Source of the DNA: Apostichopus japonicus
Taxonomy: Eukaryota > Echinodermata > Holothuroidea > Aspidochirotida > Stichopodidae
Assembly: GCF_037975245.1 (NCBI RefSeq)
Contig: NC_092578.1
Span: 870,001 to 934,000, forward strand
Length of the DNA: 64,000 nucleotides
Direction: 5' to 3'
Shown: piece after piece, positions 63,784 through 64,000 of the stretch
Position numbering within the stretch: position 1 is the first letter of the stretch
Layout of the letters: every line of letters starts with the position of its first letter
Made by a program: the position numbers and the translations under genes
The notes under the pieces: model-generated
What the model was told of the DNA's origin: nothing
Database searches by the model: none
The model's input: the letters and a program-made list of their open reading frames with translations, nothing else

Positions 63784-64000
63784 CTACACAAGACAGAAAA
63801 TCAGAACTTTGATAGGATGCAAAGTACACAAGAATTTAAAATCTAATGGATATTATCGACAACCACAATGTTTCAATTTCAGTGAGATTACTGATATGTG
63901 GTGTCCATTAACATCAAACTTATTAATACACATTTACTGTAGGCATGTTCATTGTTCTTAATATGCTAACTCTCACTGTGAGTACATACCAAGTACATAA

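Overview
This window is nuclear DNA from an animal. It carries five multi-exon protein genes with GT-AG introns (plus one GC-AG intron), long AT-rich introns and intergenic DNA, minisatellites, a tRNA-derived SINE and short DNA transposons. There are no operons, Shine-Dalgarno sites or CRISPR arrays. The proteins resemble vertebrate orthologues, introns are dense, and the sequence is rich in TAGGCCTA-type words and homopolymer G/C tracts. This suggests an invertebrate deuterostome, possibly an echinoderm; that placement is an inference, not proven by the window.

Layout. (1) 1-9845, plus strand: the 3' part of a type II phosphatidylinositol-5-phosphate 4-kinase gene (PIP4K2). Five exons are in the window and the N-terminal exons lie upstream. 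(2) 9.85-20.29 kb: gene-poor DNA with minisatellites, a 388-bp hAT-type MITE with an 8-bp target duplication, a possible orphan first exon and a SINE. (3) 20292-25289, minus strand: a complete inositol hexakisphosphate kinase (IP6K) in five coding exons. (4) 25.3-34.0 kb: intergenic or 5' non-coding DNA with perfect and imperfect palindromes and a CpG-richer zone near 31-32.6 kb that may hold promoters. (5) 34029-44974, plus strand: complete ANKZF1 (Vms1 family), 14 coding exons and 771 aa, with two large intronic minisatellites. (6) 45997-54664, plus strand: complete WDR46 (BING4/Utp7), 14 coding exons and 592 aa. (7) 54.7-59.3 kb: 3' flanks and repeats. (8) 59315-63783, minus strand: the last eight coding exons of an anoctamin-8-like gene (ANO8); its 5' part continues past the right edge.

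Reading frames join in phase across every exon junction I assigned, and each complete CDS length is a multiple of three. Functionally these are housekeeping genes: phosphoinositide and inositol pyrophosphate metabolism (PIP4K2, IP6K), ribosome-associated quality control (ANKZF1), small-subunit ribosome biogenesis (WDR46) and an ER/plasma-membrane anoctamin (ANO8). I see no multi-gene novel system. The most unusual items are the two minisatellites that begin at or within about 15 bp of ANKZF1 splice donors (one duplicating the donor itself), a GC-AG intron in WDR46, a tandem repeat starting just after the WDR46 stop codon, and the transposon remnants.
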